33,237 nucleotides of DNA from SFHK01 sp045538305 (lineage in GTDB: Bacteria; Bacillota; Clostridia; Christensenellales; Aristaeellaceae). The notes beneath the pieces are model-generated. The model was not told where the DNA came from, made no database searches, and saw only the letters and a list, made by a program, of their open reading frames with translations. Positions 16,639 through 23,783 of this stretch are shown here, piece by piece. A program made the position numbers and the translations under genes. Location of the stretch: positions 1 to 33,237 of the forward strand of contig JAZSRC010000040.1 in assembly GCA_045538305.1 (NCBI GenBank), given 5' to 3'. Each line of letters begins with the position of its first letter. Position 1 is the first letter of the stretch.

Positions 16639-17364
16639 TTACAGATTTGTGGTGCGCACGCTCTGAATGTTTTTATATTCGGAAAGGTGCGCGACAATGT
16701 CGGTGTAGGATGTTTTGGACGGGAGCTTCAGAAGGTATACGTTGGTGTACAGGTTCTTGTCCTGCGTGATTTCGACGTGAAAGTCGATATCGAGAACCTG
16801 AACGGACTTGTTTTCAAAGTAGGTATTGATAAAATCCATCGTTTCGACGCGGTGTACGAATTTTACCTCCATGCGTTTTTCGGCGTTTACGCGGATTACT
16901 CTGGACAGCACGGACAAAACGATCAGTATCAAAACACAACTGATGTAGGCCAGAATGTAAAAGCCATACCCGATGGCAATTCCAAGGCAGGCAACATTCC
17001 AAAGCGATGCTGCGGTTGTTAAGCCTGAAATTTTTCTTTTGGAAAGCACAATCGTTCCGGCGCCCAGAAAACCGACACCGCTTACCACCTGCGCTGCGAT
17101 GCGCCCGATTGCAATGGATACGCCCGAGGAGGAAAGCTCCGCGCTGTGAAGCCTGGAGGCAATCATGCATTCTGCAAGCGCAATGGTGCATGCGCCCATG
17201 CATACCAATATGTGCGTTCTCAGTCCCGCAGGGCGGTTGTGTTTTTCACGCTCAAAGCCAATAATGCCGCCAATCAGCATGGCGCTTGACACCCGTACGA
17301 TCAGATCGAGTATGGTAAGGCTGCTGAGTATGTCCTTTGAAAGGAAATCGAGGATTTGCTGCAA
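16639..17364 (-). CDS. MgtC/SapB family membrane protein
   Basis: A 241-residue protein of the MgtC/SapB family. Four or five N-terminal helices contain the family hallmarks IGGIIGFERE, NRPAGLRTHILVCMGA and SGVGFLGAGTIV, then LTTAASLW. A soluble ACT-like tail of about 90 residues follows. Some members aid growth in low magnesium or modulate the F-type ATPase; others have no known job. No ATG is usable: an upstream in-frame TGA leaves a TTG at 17362-17364 as the likely start, with only a weak AGGG upstream. It is first in a two-gene unit with the Lgt-like gene. Confidence 0.88.
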   Translation of the reverse strand: MQQILDFLSKDILSSLTILDLIVRVSSAMLIGGIIGFEREKHNRPAGLRTHILVCMGACTIALAECMIASRLHSAELSSSGVSIAIGRIAAQVVSGVGFLGAGTIVLSKRKISGLTTAASLWNVACLGIAIGYGFYILAYISCVLILIVLSVLSRVIRVNAEKRMEVKFVHRVETMDFINTYFENKSVQVLDIDFHVEITQDKNLYTNVYLLKLPSKTSYTDIVAHLSEYKNIQSVRTTNL

Positions 17365-17397
17365 GAAATATCACGTCCATCCCTGCTTGATTTGGCT

Positions 17398-17426
17398 ATA
17401 GTAACACCATTTTTCCCAAAAGTCAA
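17398..17426 (-). promoter_or_regulatory. Promoter of the mgtC-like/lgt-like unit
   Basis: On the minus strand, TTGACT (17421-17426) and TACTAT (17398-17403) are 17 bases apart. Confidence 0.75.
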
Positions 17427-17511
17427 CGCCGTAACGCTGCTACAAAGGATAAATACAGGACGGTGAATGTAGAGGTATGGTTTCAATTTTGTGAAATGTT
17501 TATGCGCTTGA

Positions 17512-17540
17512 TTGCGTGACAGGTATAGACGTGATATAAT
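17512..17540 (+). promoter_or_regulatory. Promoter of the MATE gene
   Basis: TTGCGT (17512-17517) and perfect TATAAT (17535-17540) are 17 bases apart. They lie divergent from the mgtC promoter in the same 212-base gap. Confidence 0.75.
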
Positions 17541-17576
17541 CAAAAGTATGTTTTGTACCATGGCAGGAGGGTTTTT

Positions 17577-19007
17577 ATGGCGAATCTCTTTAAAAAATTC
17601 AAGGATTTGTTTGCTCCGCGCGATATGAGCGTCGGAACACCGTGGAAGCGCATTGCGGAGTTTGCATTTCCGATGCTGCTTGGAAACTTTGCTCAGCAGC
17701 TGTACAACACCGTGGACGCCATTGTAGTCGGAAACAGCAAATGGGGCGAAAATGGATTGGGCTCTGTAGGCAGCGCGGGACCGGTCATCAATTTGCTGCT
17801 TGCGCTGTTTGTCGGCATTTCTACCGGCGCCGGCATCATGGTATCGCAGTACTATGGCGCAAAAGACCGCGAACAACTCAGTAAAACCATTGGCAATTGC
17901 ATTACAATTACGGCCATCTCCTGCATTGTGATCATGATTGCAGGACCGTTGCTTACAACGCCGCTGCTTCGGGCAATGAATACCAGCGAGAACATGTTTG
18001 CCGGCTCGCGCGATTACCTGAATATTACCTTTATCGGTATTGCAGGTTTTTTCTTCTATAATATATTCTCCGGCGTTCTTCGCGGTCTGGGCGATTCGCT
18101 GTCTGCACTCGGTTTTCTCGTTCTGACCAGTATTTTGAACGTTGTTCTGGACCTCCTGTTTGTTGATAAAATGGGCGTTGCAGGCGTTGCGCTTGCAACC
18201 GTATTGGCGCAGATTATTTCTGCCATACTGTGCTTCTGGAAGCTACTTTATATGCGCAATCTTTTTGATATCAATAAATCGGTGCTTCGCCTCGACAAGG
18301 AAATCGTCATGAAGATTGTAAAGCTTGGCCTTCCTTCCGGACTTACGCAGGCGATCTTCTCCGGCGCAATGATGCTGGTGCAGAGCCTGATCAACAGCTT
18401 TAAGGACGATCTTTTTATTACCTGCAACATCATGGTTATGCGCGTGGACGGCTATGCCATGCTGCCCAACTTCAGCTTCGGACAGGCCATGAGTACTTTT
18501 ATCGGCCAGAATGTAGGCGCGAAGCGAATTGACCGAATCAGCTCCGGAACCAAACAGGGCATGGTCATGTCTGTCGGAACGGCGCTTGTAATGACGCCGC
18601 TGGTCATTCTTGCCGGTCCCTGGCTGATGAGACTTTTTACGCCGAACCAGAATTTGATTGATCTGTCCATGCAAATGATGTACATAATCTGCGCCGGTTA
18701 TATTGCCATGGCCGTTACGCAGGTTCTTTCCGGCGTTATGCGCGGCGCCGGCGATACCGTAACGCCGATGTGGATTTCGTTTGCAACGACGGTTGTGCTG
18801 CGCGTTCCTATGGCGTATCTGTTAACGTATATTGCCAAGCAGAGAGGCGCCGACATCCTTACGCAGGAAAAAATGGTGTTTGTTTCGCTGCTTTGCGCGT
18901 GGATGCTCGGTATGATCATTACCTGGGTGATATATATGATGGGCGGCTGGAAGAAACGCCAGGTAAATGCGATTGCACGAGAGCTTCAGCAGAACTGCGC
19001 GAAATAA
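17577..19007 (+). CDS. MATE family efflux transporter
   Basis: A 476-residue inner-membrane antiporter of the MATE (multidrug and toxic compound extrusion) family, with about 12 hydrophobic helices in two homologous halves. The first half carries FAFPMLLGNFAQQLYNTVDAIVVG-like sequence and the second GLPSGLTQAIFSGAMM. Members use sodium or proton gradients to export drugs or metabolites; the substrate cannot be read from sequence. The ATG at 17577 follows AGGAGG by 6 bases; a TTG reading from 17553 lacks such a site. It is a single-gene unit with its own promoter and terminator. Confidence 0.95.
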   Translation: MANLFKKFKDLFAPRDMSVGTPWKRIAEFAFPMLLGNFAQQLYNTVDAIVVGNSKWGENGLGSVGSAGPVINLLLALFVGISTGAGIMVSQYYGAKDREQLSKTIGNCITITAISCIVIMIAGPLLTTPLLRAMNTSENMFAGSRDYLNITFIGIAGFFFYNIFSGVLRGLGDSLSALGFLVLTSILNVVLDLLFVDKMGVAGVALATVLAQIISAILCFWKLLYMRNLFDINKSVLRLDKEIVMKIVKLGLPSGLTQAIFSGAMMLVQSLINSFKDDLFITCNIMVMRVDGYAMLPNFSFGQAMSTFIGQNVGAKRIDRISSGTKQGMVMSVGTALVMTPLVILAGPWLMRLFTPNQNLIDLSMQMMYIICAGYIAMAVTQVLSGVMRGAGDTVTPMWISFATTVVLRVPMAYLLTYIAKQRGADILTQEKMVFVSLLCAWMLGMIITWVIYMMGGWKKRQVNAIARELQQNCAK

Positions 19008-19034
19008 ACCCTATCGGATATTGATATGATTTGC

Positions 19035-19064
19035 GAGCCTTCGCCGATGCGAGGGCTCTTTTTT
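19035..19064 (+). terminator. Terminator of the MATE gene
   Basis: A 10-bp stem (19035-19044 with 19049-19058, one G-T pair) has a CGAT loop and is followed by six Ts. Confidence 0.93.
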
Positions 19065-19084
19065 GCTGCTGCCGGATTATAACA

Positions 19085-19096
19085 GCACATATGTTC
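19085..19096 (+). promoter_or_regulatory. SOS (LexA) box 1, dinB
   Basis: GCACATATGTTC differs from GAAC-N4-GTTC at one position and ends in GTTCG like the Bacillus consensus. It lies just upstream of the -35. Confidence 0.65.
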
Positions 19097-19106
19097 GAAA
19101 ATAATA

Positions 19107-19135
19107 TTGACCAAATCGAACGTATGTGCTATAAT
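19107..19135 (+). promoter_or_regulatory. dinB promoter
   Basis: TTGACC (19107-19112) and perfect TATAAT (19130-19135) are 17 bases apart. SOS box 2 lies wholly inside the spacer. Confidence 0.88.
19118..19129 (+). promoter_or_regulatory. SOS (LexA) box 2, dinB
   Basis: CGAACGTATGTGC holds GAAC-N4-GTGC, one mismatch from GAAC-N4-GTTC, and fills the promoter spacer. Confidence 0.7.
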
Positions 19136-19147
19136 GCATTACAAAAA

Positions 19148-19159
19148 GAACAAATGTTC
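19148..19159 (+). promoter_or_regulatory. SOS (LexA) box 3, dinB
   Basis: GAACAAATGTTC is a perfect GAAC-N4-GTTC box, followed by G as in the Bacillus form CGAACRNRYGTTYG. It lies just after the expected transcription start. Box centres are 33 and 30 bases apart, about three helical turns each. Confidence 0.85.
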
Positions 19160-19183
19160 GATTATGATGCGGAGGCGGCGGTT

Positions 19184-20464
19184 GTGCAGCGGATTATATT
19201 GCATTCGGATGCAAACAGCTTTTATGCGTCGGTAGAATGCGCGGAGCATCCGGAACTCAGGGGAAAACCCGTAGCGGTGTGCGGCGATCCGGAGGCGAGG
19301 CACGGCATCGTGCTTACCAAAAATCAGCAGGCGAAGGTATATGGTATCAAGACAGGCGAAGCCATATGGCAGGCAAAGCAGAAATGTCCGAATCTGGTGG
19401 TAGTGCCGCCGGATTATCCGAAGTATGTTGCGTACAGCCGCCGAATGCGCGAAATATATGAGTCATATACCGACTGCGTGGAGGCGTTCGGACTGGATGA
19501 AAACTGGTTGGATATCTCTGCGCCGGATATGGACATGAAAAGCGCGGAGGAAACCGCCAACCATATCCGCAAAAGAATTACGCGTGAGCTTGGCATTACG
19601 GTATCGGTGGGCGTGTCGTTTAATAAAGTATTTGCAAAGCTTGGAAGCGATTATAAAAAGCCGGACGCCGTAACGGTGATTACGGAGGAAAACTTTAAAT
19701 CCATCGTATGGCCGATGCCGGTCAGTGATTTGATTTACGTGGGCCCGCGTACAGGCGCAAAGCTTATGGAAATCGGAATCTATACCATAGGGCATCTGGC
19801 AAACGCCGATCTTGACATGCTGCGCCGCCGATTTGGCGTAAACGGCGTAATGCTGAAGGCATTTGCCATGGGACTTGACAATTCCCGGGTAATGAAAATC
19901 GACGAAAAGGAAATCATTAAATCCATCGGCAATTCGTCTACGCCGCCGCACGACATCGTTACGCCCAGGGACGCCAAATGCATGATATATCTTTTGAGCG
20001 AATCGGTTGCGGCAAGGCTTCGGGAAAACGGATTTCGCGCCAGATGCGTGTCAATTTCGGTTCGCGACGTGCATTTGTGTACGGCAGGCTGTCAATGTAC
20101 GCTGGACAGGCCCAGCCAACTGTCGGGTGAAATTGCGGAGGCGGCGTTCCGGCTGTTTATGGGAAGGTATCTGAATCATCTGCCGCTTCGTTCCATGGGC
20201 GTTTCCTGTACGCGCCTTGTTAGCGCGGACGAACCCAAGCAGATGGATATATTCGGCGTAAGCGAGCGGGAAATCAAGCGCGAAAACCTCGAGAGTGCGC
20301 TGGACAACTTGCGCCATAGGTTCGGACATCAGGTAGTCAGGCGCGGTATTGTCATGTTTGACCGCGCATTTGCCGATATCAACCCTAAGGAGGAGCAGAC
20401 CATTCATCCGGTGGGTTTTTTGCGGGACGATCGGGTGGACTACGCAAATCCATCCGGACGCTGA
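19184..20464 (+). CDS. dinB: Y-family DNA polymerase (Pol IV type)
   Basis: A translesion DNA polymerase that copies past damaged bases. The chosen start is GTG at 19184, 8 bases after GGAGG; it gives MQRIILHSDANSFYASVE, the normal DinB opening, and 426 residues. Readings that begin further upstream would start inside or before the promoter. The metal-binding acids are Asp9, Asp105 and Glu106 (AFGLDENWLD, a Clostridia variant of the usual SIDEAYLD). The helix-hairpin-helix region follows near 165-200 (MPVSDLIYVGPRTGAKL), then the little-finger domain. Three SOS boxes surround the promoter, so LexA control is very likely. It is followed 109 bases later by the HMCES-like gene. Confidence 0.95.
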   Translation: MQRIILHSDANSFYASVECAEHPELRGKPVAVCGDPEARHGIVLTKNQQAKVYGIKTGEAIWQAKQKCPNLVVVPPDYPKYVAYSRRMREIYESYTDCVEAFGLDENWLDISAPDMDMKSAEETANHIRKRITRELGITVSVGVSFNKVFAKLGSDYKKPDAVTVITEENFKSIVWPMPVSDLIYVGPRTGAKLMEIGIYTIGHLANADLDMLRRRFGVNGVMLKAFAMGLDNSRVMKIDEKEIIKSIGNSSTPPHDIVTPRDAKCMIYLLSESVAARLRENGFRARCVSISVRDVHLCTAGCQCTLDRPSQLSGEIAEAAFRLFMGRYLNHLPLRSMGVSCTRLVSADEPKQMDIFGVSEREIKRENLESALDNLRHRFGHQVVRRGIVMFDRAFADINPKEEQTIHPVGFLRDDRVDYANPSGR

Positions 20465-20522
20465 CGGGATGCGGCAGGATGATAGGGAACAACAAAGTCG
20501 TTTTTTCGGCGGCAAATAGTAC

Positions 20523-20551
20523 TTGACATTGAAGCATCCTTCATTTAAAGT
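20523..20551 (+). promoter_or_regulatory. Promoter of the HMCES-like gene
   Basis: Perfect TTGACA (20523-20528) is followed after 17 bases by TAAAGT (20546-20551, four of six). No SOS box is seen here; readthrough from dinB remains possible because no terminator lies between. Confidence 0.6.
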
Positions 20552-20573
20552 GGAAACCGGGAGGAAGATTGTT

Positions 20574-21155
20574 GTGTGCGGAAGATACTATATAGCGGCG
20601 GAGGATACGCCTCAGCAGATTGCTGAACTGATCGATATCATAAATCGCCGGGAAAACCGGAGCGAATGCGTAAAAACCGGAGAAATCTTTCCGGGCGACC
20701 AAGCGCTCGTGGTGGCCAACAACAAAAAATTGATGTCGTCTCCCTTTGTTATGAAATGGGGCTTTGATACCGGAAAGGGCGGACTACTTATTAATTGCAG
20801 AAGCGAGACGGCCTTTGAAAAGCCCATGTTCAGGGAATTGATTGCCCAAAGGCGCCTGCTGGTTCCTGCATCCGGCTATTTTGAATGGCAAAAGATGGGG
20901 AAAGAAAAGGCAAAATATGCGCTGAGTCCGGAAGAGGGATGCATGTACATGTCGGGAATATACCGTCAGGGAAAGTATGGTATGGAGTTTGTCATCCTTA
21001 CGCGGGATGCCGCCCCGGGTATCCGATTCATTCATTCCAGAATGCCGCTGATTCTTTCTGAATCGGATGCGTATGAGTGGCTGAAGCCGGACGGCAATCC
21101 GCTTGACGTAATGAAGCGGGCTGTCGAAAATGTGAACTATATTCGTATGAACTGA
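20574..21155 (+). CDS. HMCES/YedK-type abasic-site DNA-protein crosslink protein (SRAP family)
   Basis: SRAP proteins shield abasic sites in single-stranded DNA by forming a covalent thiazolidine bond through Cys2, exposed once the first Met is removed. The start is GTG at 20574, 9 bases after GGGAGG; it places TGC as codon 2 (MCGRYY), as the mechanism requires. The other active-site residues are present: Asn74 in NCRSE, Glu104 in GYFEW and His154 in FIHSRMP. The length is 193 residues, near the usual 200-230. Its place right after an SOS-controlled dinB fits a joint damage-tolerance role. Members are often annotated as SOS response-associated peptidase. Confidence 0.95.
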   Translation: MCGRYYIAAEDTPQQIAELIDIINRRENRSECVKTGEIFPGDQALVVANNKKLMSSPFVMKWGFDTGKGGLLINCRSETAFEKPMFRELIAQRRLLVPASGYFEWQKMGKEKAKYALSPEEGCMYMSGIYRQGKYGMEFVILTRDAAPGIRFIHSRMPLILSESDAYEWLKPDGNPLDVMKRAVENVNYIRMN

Positions 21156-21174
21156 TACTGGAGGAAAAAACAAC

Positions 21175-21615
21175 ATGGATTTTGCGCCCAATTCAAAGAT
21201 GGTACGCCTGGATTGCAATGTGGACGACATGACGGGCGAGGATATTGGCTTTGCACGGGAACGGATGATGGCGGACGGAGCCCGAGAGGTTTACATCGTG
21301 CCCGTTCAGATGAAAAAGGACAGACCGGGCATGGAGATTAACGTCATATGCAGCGCGGAGGATGCAGACCGGCTTGCGCAGAGTATGCTCATAAATACAT
21401 CCACTTTCGGCGTCAGAAGGACGGAACTTACCGGATATGCGCTTGAACGCGAGGCGCGGGTGCTTGAAACGGAATTCTGCCCTGTGCGCGTAAAAATCGG
21501 CTGGGGATACGGCGTTAAAAAGTTCAAACTGGAATATGAGGATGTAGCAAAGTACGCAAAGCTAGCAGGCATGCCGATTGCGCAGGCGCGAGAACAGCTC
21601 CTTAAGATGCTTTGA
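21175..21615 (+). CDS. Stand-alone LarC2-like (nickel insertion protein LarC, C-terminal domain) protein
   Basis: A 146-residue protein that matches only the C-terminal half of LarC. LarC inserts nickel into the pincer cofactor of lactate racemase using CTP. Visible family features are DCNVDDMTGEDIGF near the start, VPVQMKKDRPG, STFGVRRTE in the middle, and VRVKIGWGYGVKKFKLEYEDVAKYA near the end. The LarC1 half, and larA, larB and larE, are absent from the window. In Lactobacillus plantarum, LarC1 and LarC2 are joined by a programmed frameshift, but no LarC1 sequence precedes this ORF. GGAGG lies upstream of the ATG, which is 19 bases after the HMCES-like gene, so they are probably co-transcribed. 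Function without LarC1 is unknown. Confidence 0.82.
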   Translation: MDFAPNSKMVRLDCNVDDMTGEDIGFARERMMADGAREVYIVPVQMKKDRPGMEINVICSAEDADRLAQSMLINTSTFGVRRTELTGYALEREARVLETEFCPVRVKIGWGYGVKKFKLEYEDVAKYAKLAGMPIAQAREQLLKML

Positions 21616-21652
21616 ATGCCGAAACGGATTTGCGACGGAAGGGGGAAAGTGA

Positions 21653-22360
21653 ATGACATCCGATAACAAGCTGCTTCCGGAGGATCATCCCGTGAAACTC
21701 AGGTTTAAGGGAATTTCTGAAGAAGCGCTGCTTCGCGGAGGAATGGAGTGGCTGTACAATAATACCAGACCTTATCGCGAGCTGATGGCGTATTACCGGT
21801 GCGCGATGATGGAAGTGGAAACCAAGCTGAATGTACTGAATCAGGAGTTTTCCGTTATATATGATCGCAATCCGATTGAAAGCATAAAAAGCCGCCTGAA
21901 AGAACCGGCCAGCATTGTCGATAAGGTGATGCGAAACCATTATCCGGTATCGATCGATTCAATTGAAGAAAATCTAAGCGACATTGCCGGCGTCCGAGTT
22001 GTGTGTTCGTTTATTGAAGATATTTATATGCTGGCAGACTGTCTTTTGCAGCAGGATGACGTTACGCTCGTCCGCATGAAGGATTACATAAAAGAGCCGA
22101 AGGAAAACGGCTACCGATCGCTGCATTTGATCGTCGAGGTGCCGATTTTCCTTCAGCATAAAAAGAAACATATGAAGGTTGAAATCCAGCTCAGAACCAT
22201 CGCAATGGATTTCTGGGCGAGTCTTGAACATAAGCTTACCTATAAAAAGAATGTGCCGAATGCCGAACAGCTTACAGAAGAGCTTAAGGAATGCGCCGAC
22301 ATGAGCGCTCAGCTGGATGAAAGGATGGAAGCCATCCGAAAAGCCATTCAGGACGGATGA
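21653..22360 (+). CDS. relQ: Small alarmone synthetase, (p)ppGpp synthase RelQ/SAS1 type
   Basis: Transfers pyrophosphate from ATP to GDP or GTP to make (p)ppGpp. It is a 235-residue synthetase-only protein with no hydrolase, TGS or ACT domain, matching the SAS1/RelQ/YjbM class. Motifs are DIAGVRVVC (110-118), KDYIKEPKENGYRSLH (143-158), VEIQLRT (176-182) and FWASLEHKLTYKK after it. GGGGG lies upstream of the ATG. It is the last of the plus-strand run that starts at dinB, and converges with the next gene across only 3 bases with no evident terminator. Confidence 0.95.
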   Translation: MTSDNKLLPEDHPVKLRFKGISEEALLRGGMEWLYNNTRPYRELMAYYRCAMMEVETKLNVLNQEFSVIYDRNPIESIKSRLKEPASIVDKVMRNHYPVSIDSIEENLSDIAGVRVVCSFIEDIYMLADCLLQQDDVTLVRMKDYIKEPKENGYRSLHLIVEVPIFLQHKKKHMKVEIQLRTIAMDFWASLEHKLTYKKNVPNAEQLTEELKECADMSAQLDERMEAIRKAIQDG

Positions 22361-22363
22361 TTT

Positions 22364-23638
22364 TTATCCTTGGGCTTCCTTCAGCCACATTTCCCTGACT
22401 TTTTCATATACCTCGTCCGGATATTCCATATTCCCGTCGGGATGGCAGGGTAAAAGTTGATCTCCTGCGACTGCGGGGTTTGTGCATGCGGTGTCGTTTC
22501 TCCATTTTTCGCGCTCATCGGGATTTCTGAAATCAGGAATCCCCATGGGCGCGTTTCCGTTTAATGCGGAGCGGTAGGCAAGAATTCCGCAAAGGCCCAT
22601 ATCGATGGCGGTATATACATCTATGGAGTAGTGTTTTCCGTCTGGGCGTCCCAATATTTTCTGAATGAAAAAGTGCGTGGCGTAGAAATCGCTTCCGCCA
22701 TGGGTTGAATATGCTTCGGCCAGACTTCCGTCGATAAATTTCCGGGGCGCATATCTTTCCAGTTCGCCCTTGCACACGGTTTCCCCTTCTCTGTATACCT
22801 GAATCTCGTCAGGCTGATCGCCTTGATGGGAAGGCGGAAATCTTTGCGATTCCATTGAACCCTTTGTGCCGTACACCTCGTAGTTGATGCTGCCGGGCTC
22901 GCGCTTTAAATGCCCGTGTACACTTTTTACGATAGCGCCATTGTCCAGCGTCAGCATTTCGATTCCCGCTACTTCGCCGCTTTTGAGCCCCAACGGCGGT
23001 ACGGTTGTGTTGCGCTGGGTGATAAAGCCGGTCACGCGTACGGGTCGTCTGCCGGTTATGGTCAGTATCGGCCCTATAGAATGGGTGCAGTAAAAATTTG
23101 GAAAAAGCGCATTGCGCCAGTGATTGCGCTCTCCGTATGTGATGCTTGGCCAGATGCCGGCGCAGTCGTGAATGTATTCGCCCTCGGCGTACATAACGTC
23201 GCCGATGTCGCCGTTTTCGTAGCGGCGCCGCATTTCAAACGTGTGATCCATATAGCAGTAATTTTCTGCGTATGCATATATCTTTCCGCTTTCTTCCACT
23301 GCCTCAATCAGTTCAATGCCCTGCTTGATGGTTTCGCAGGGCAGCACTTCGCTTAGTATATGCCTTCCCGATTTCAAAAGGCGTATCGCATACGGGGCGT
23401 GTTCGTTTGCATAATTCGCAAGAACGACTGCATCCATGTCGTGCATAAAAAATTCATCGAAGGTTTCATACAGGGCGACGTTGAGCCCTGCATCCTTTGC
23501 GGCTTTGCCCGCTTTCATAAGCGCCGGACGGTACTTATCGCAAACAGCTACAAGCTCAGCGTCCGGATGGTTCAGAAGCACGTTTACCATTGTCATGCCG
23601 CGATATGCGCCGAATACGCCAATTTTCAGCTTTGCCAT
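22364..23638 (-). CDS. Gfo/Idh/MocA-fold protein, GH109-like
   Basis: A 424-residue NAD(P)-binding protein: Rossmann fold at the N-terminus (IGVFGAYRG, then ELVAVCDK) and the family's C-terminal domain. Most oxidoreductases of this fold have EKP with a catalytic lysine; here the site reads EVLP (97-100) with no lysine. Instead it has the features of NAD-dependent glycosidases of family GH109: GEYIHDC (Tyr155) and FYCTHSIGP (Tyr183, His186). These use the cofactor for a transient oxidation while cleaving a sugar bond. The sugar cannot be predicted. AAGGGGG lies 7 bases before the ATG. It has its own promoter and no partner genes on its strand. Confidence 0.85.
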   Translation of the reverse strand: MAKLKIGVFGAYRGMTMVNVLLNHPDAELVAVCDKYRPALMKAGKAAKDAGLNVALYETFDEFFMHDMDAVVLANYANEHAPYAIRLLKSGRHILSEVLPCETIKQGIELIEAVEESGKIYAYAENYCYMDHTFEMRRRYENGDIGDVMYAEGEYIHDCAGIWPSITYGERNHWRNALFPNFYCTHSIGPILTITGRRPVRVTGFITQRNTTVPPLGLKSGEVAGIEMLTLDNGAIVKSVHGHLKREPGSINYEVYGTKGSMESQRFPPSHQGDQPDEIQVYREGETVCKGELERYAPRKFIDGSLAEAYSTHGGSDFYATHFFIQKILGRPDGKHYSIDVYTAIDMGLCGILAYRSALNGNAPMGIPDFRNPDEREKWRNDTACTNPAVAGDQLLPCHPDGNMEYPDEVYEKVREMWLKEAQG

Positions 23639-23669
23639 AAAACAGCCCCCTTTTTATTTACGCACTCTT

Positions 23670-23698
23670 AATATAGCAGAATGTCGTCTGTCAGTCAA
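23670..23698 (-). promoter_or_regulatory. Promoter of the GH109-like gene
   Basis: On the minus strand, TTGACT (23693-23698) and TATATT (23670-23675) are 17 bases apart. Confidence 0.8.
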
Positions 23699-23726
23699 AT
23701 AGTTTTTCGAACACGGAGAAAATCTC

Positions 23727-23754
23727 TTGTCATTTGAATAAATACGTGTATAAT
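23727..23754 (+). promoter_or_regulatory. Promoter of the sugar kinase/GDPD unit
   Basis: TTGTCA (23727-23732) and perfect TATAAT (23749-23754) are 16 bases apart. The unit is divergent from the GH109-like gene. Confidence 0.8.
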
Positions 23755-23783
23755 TCTTTTAGAACAGATGATGGGGTGAAACC

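Noticed and set aside
19031..19183. An extended N-terminus of DinB
   Set aside because: It covers the promoter, three SOS boxes and part of the preceding terminator; the GTG at 19184 has a strong ribosome site.
22345..22375. A terminator between relQ and the GH109-like gene
   Set aside because: Only a 4-bp GGAT/ATCC stem is present, too weak to call.
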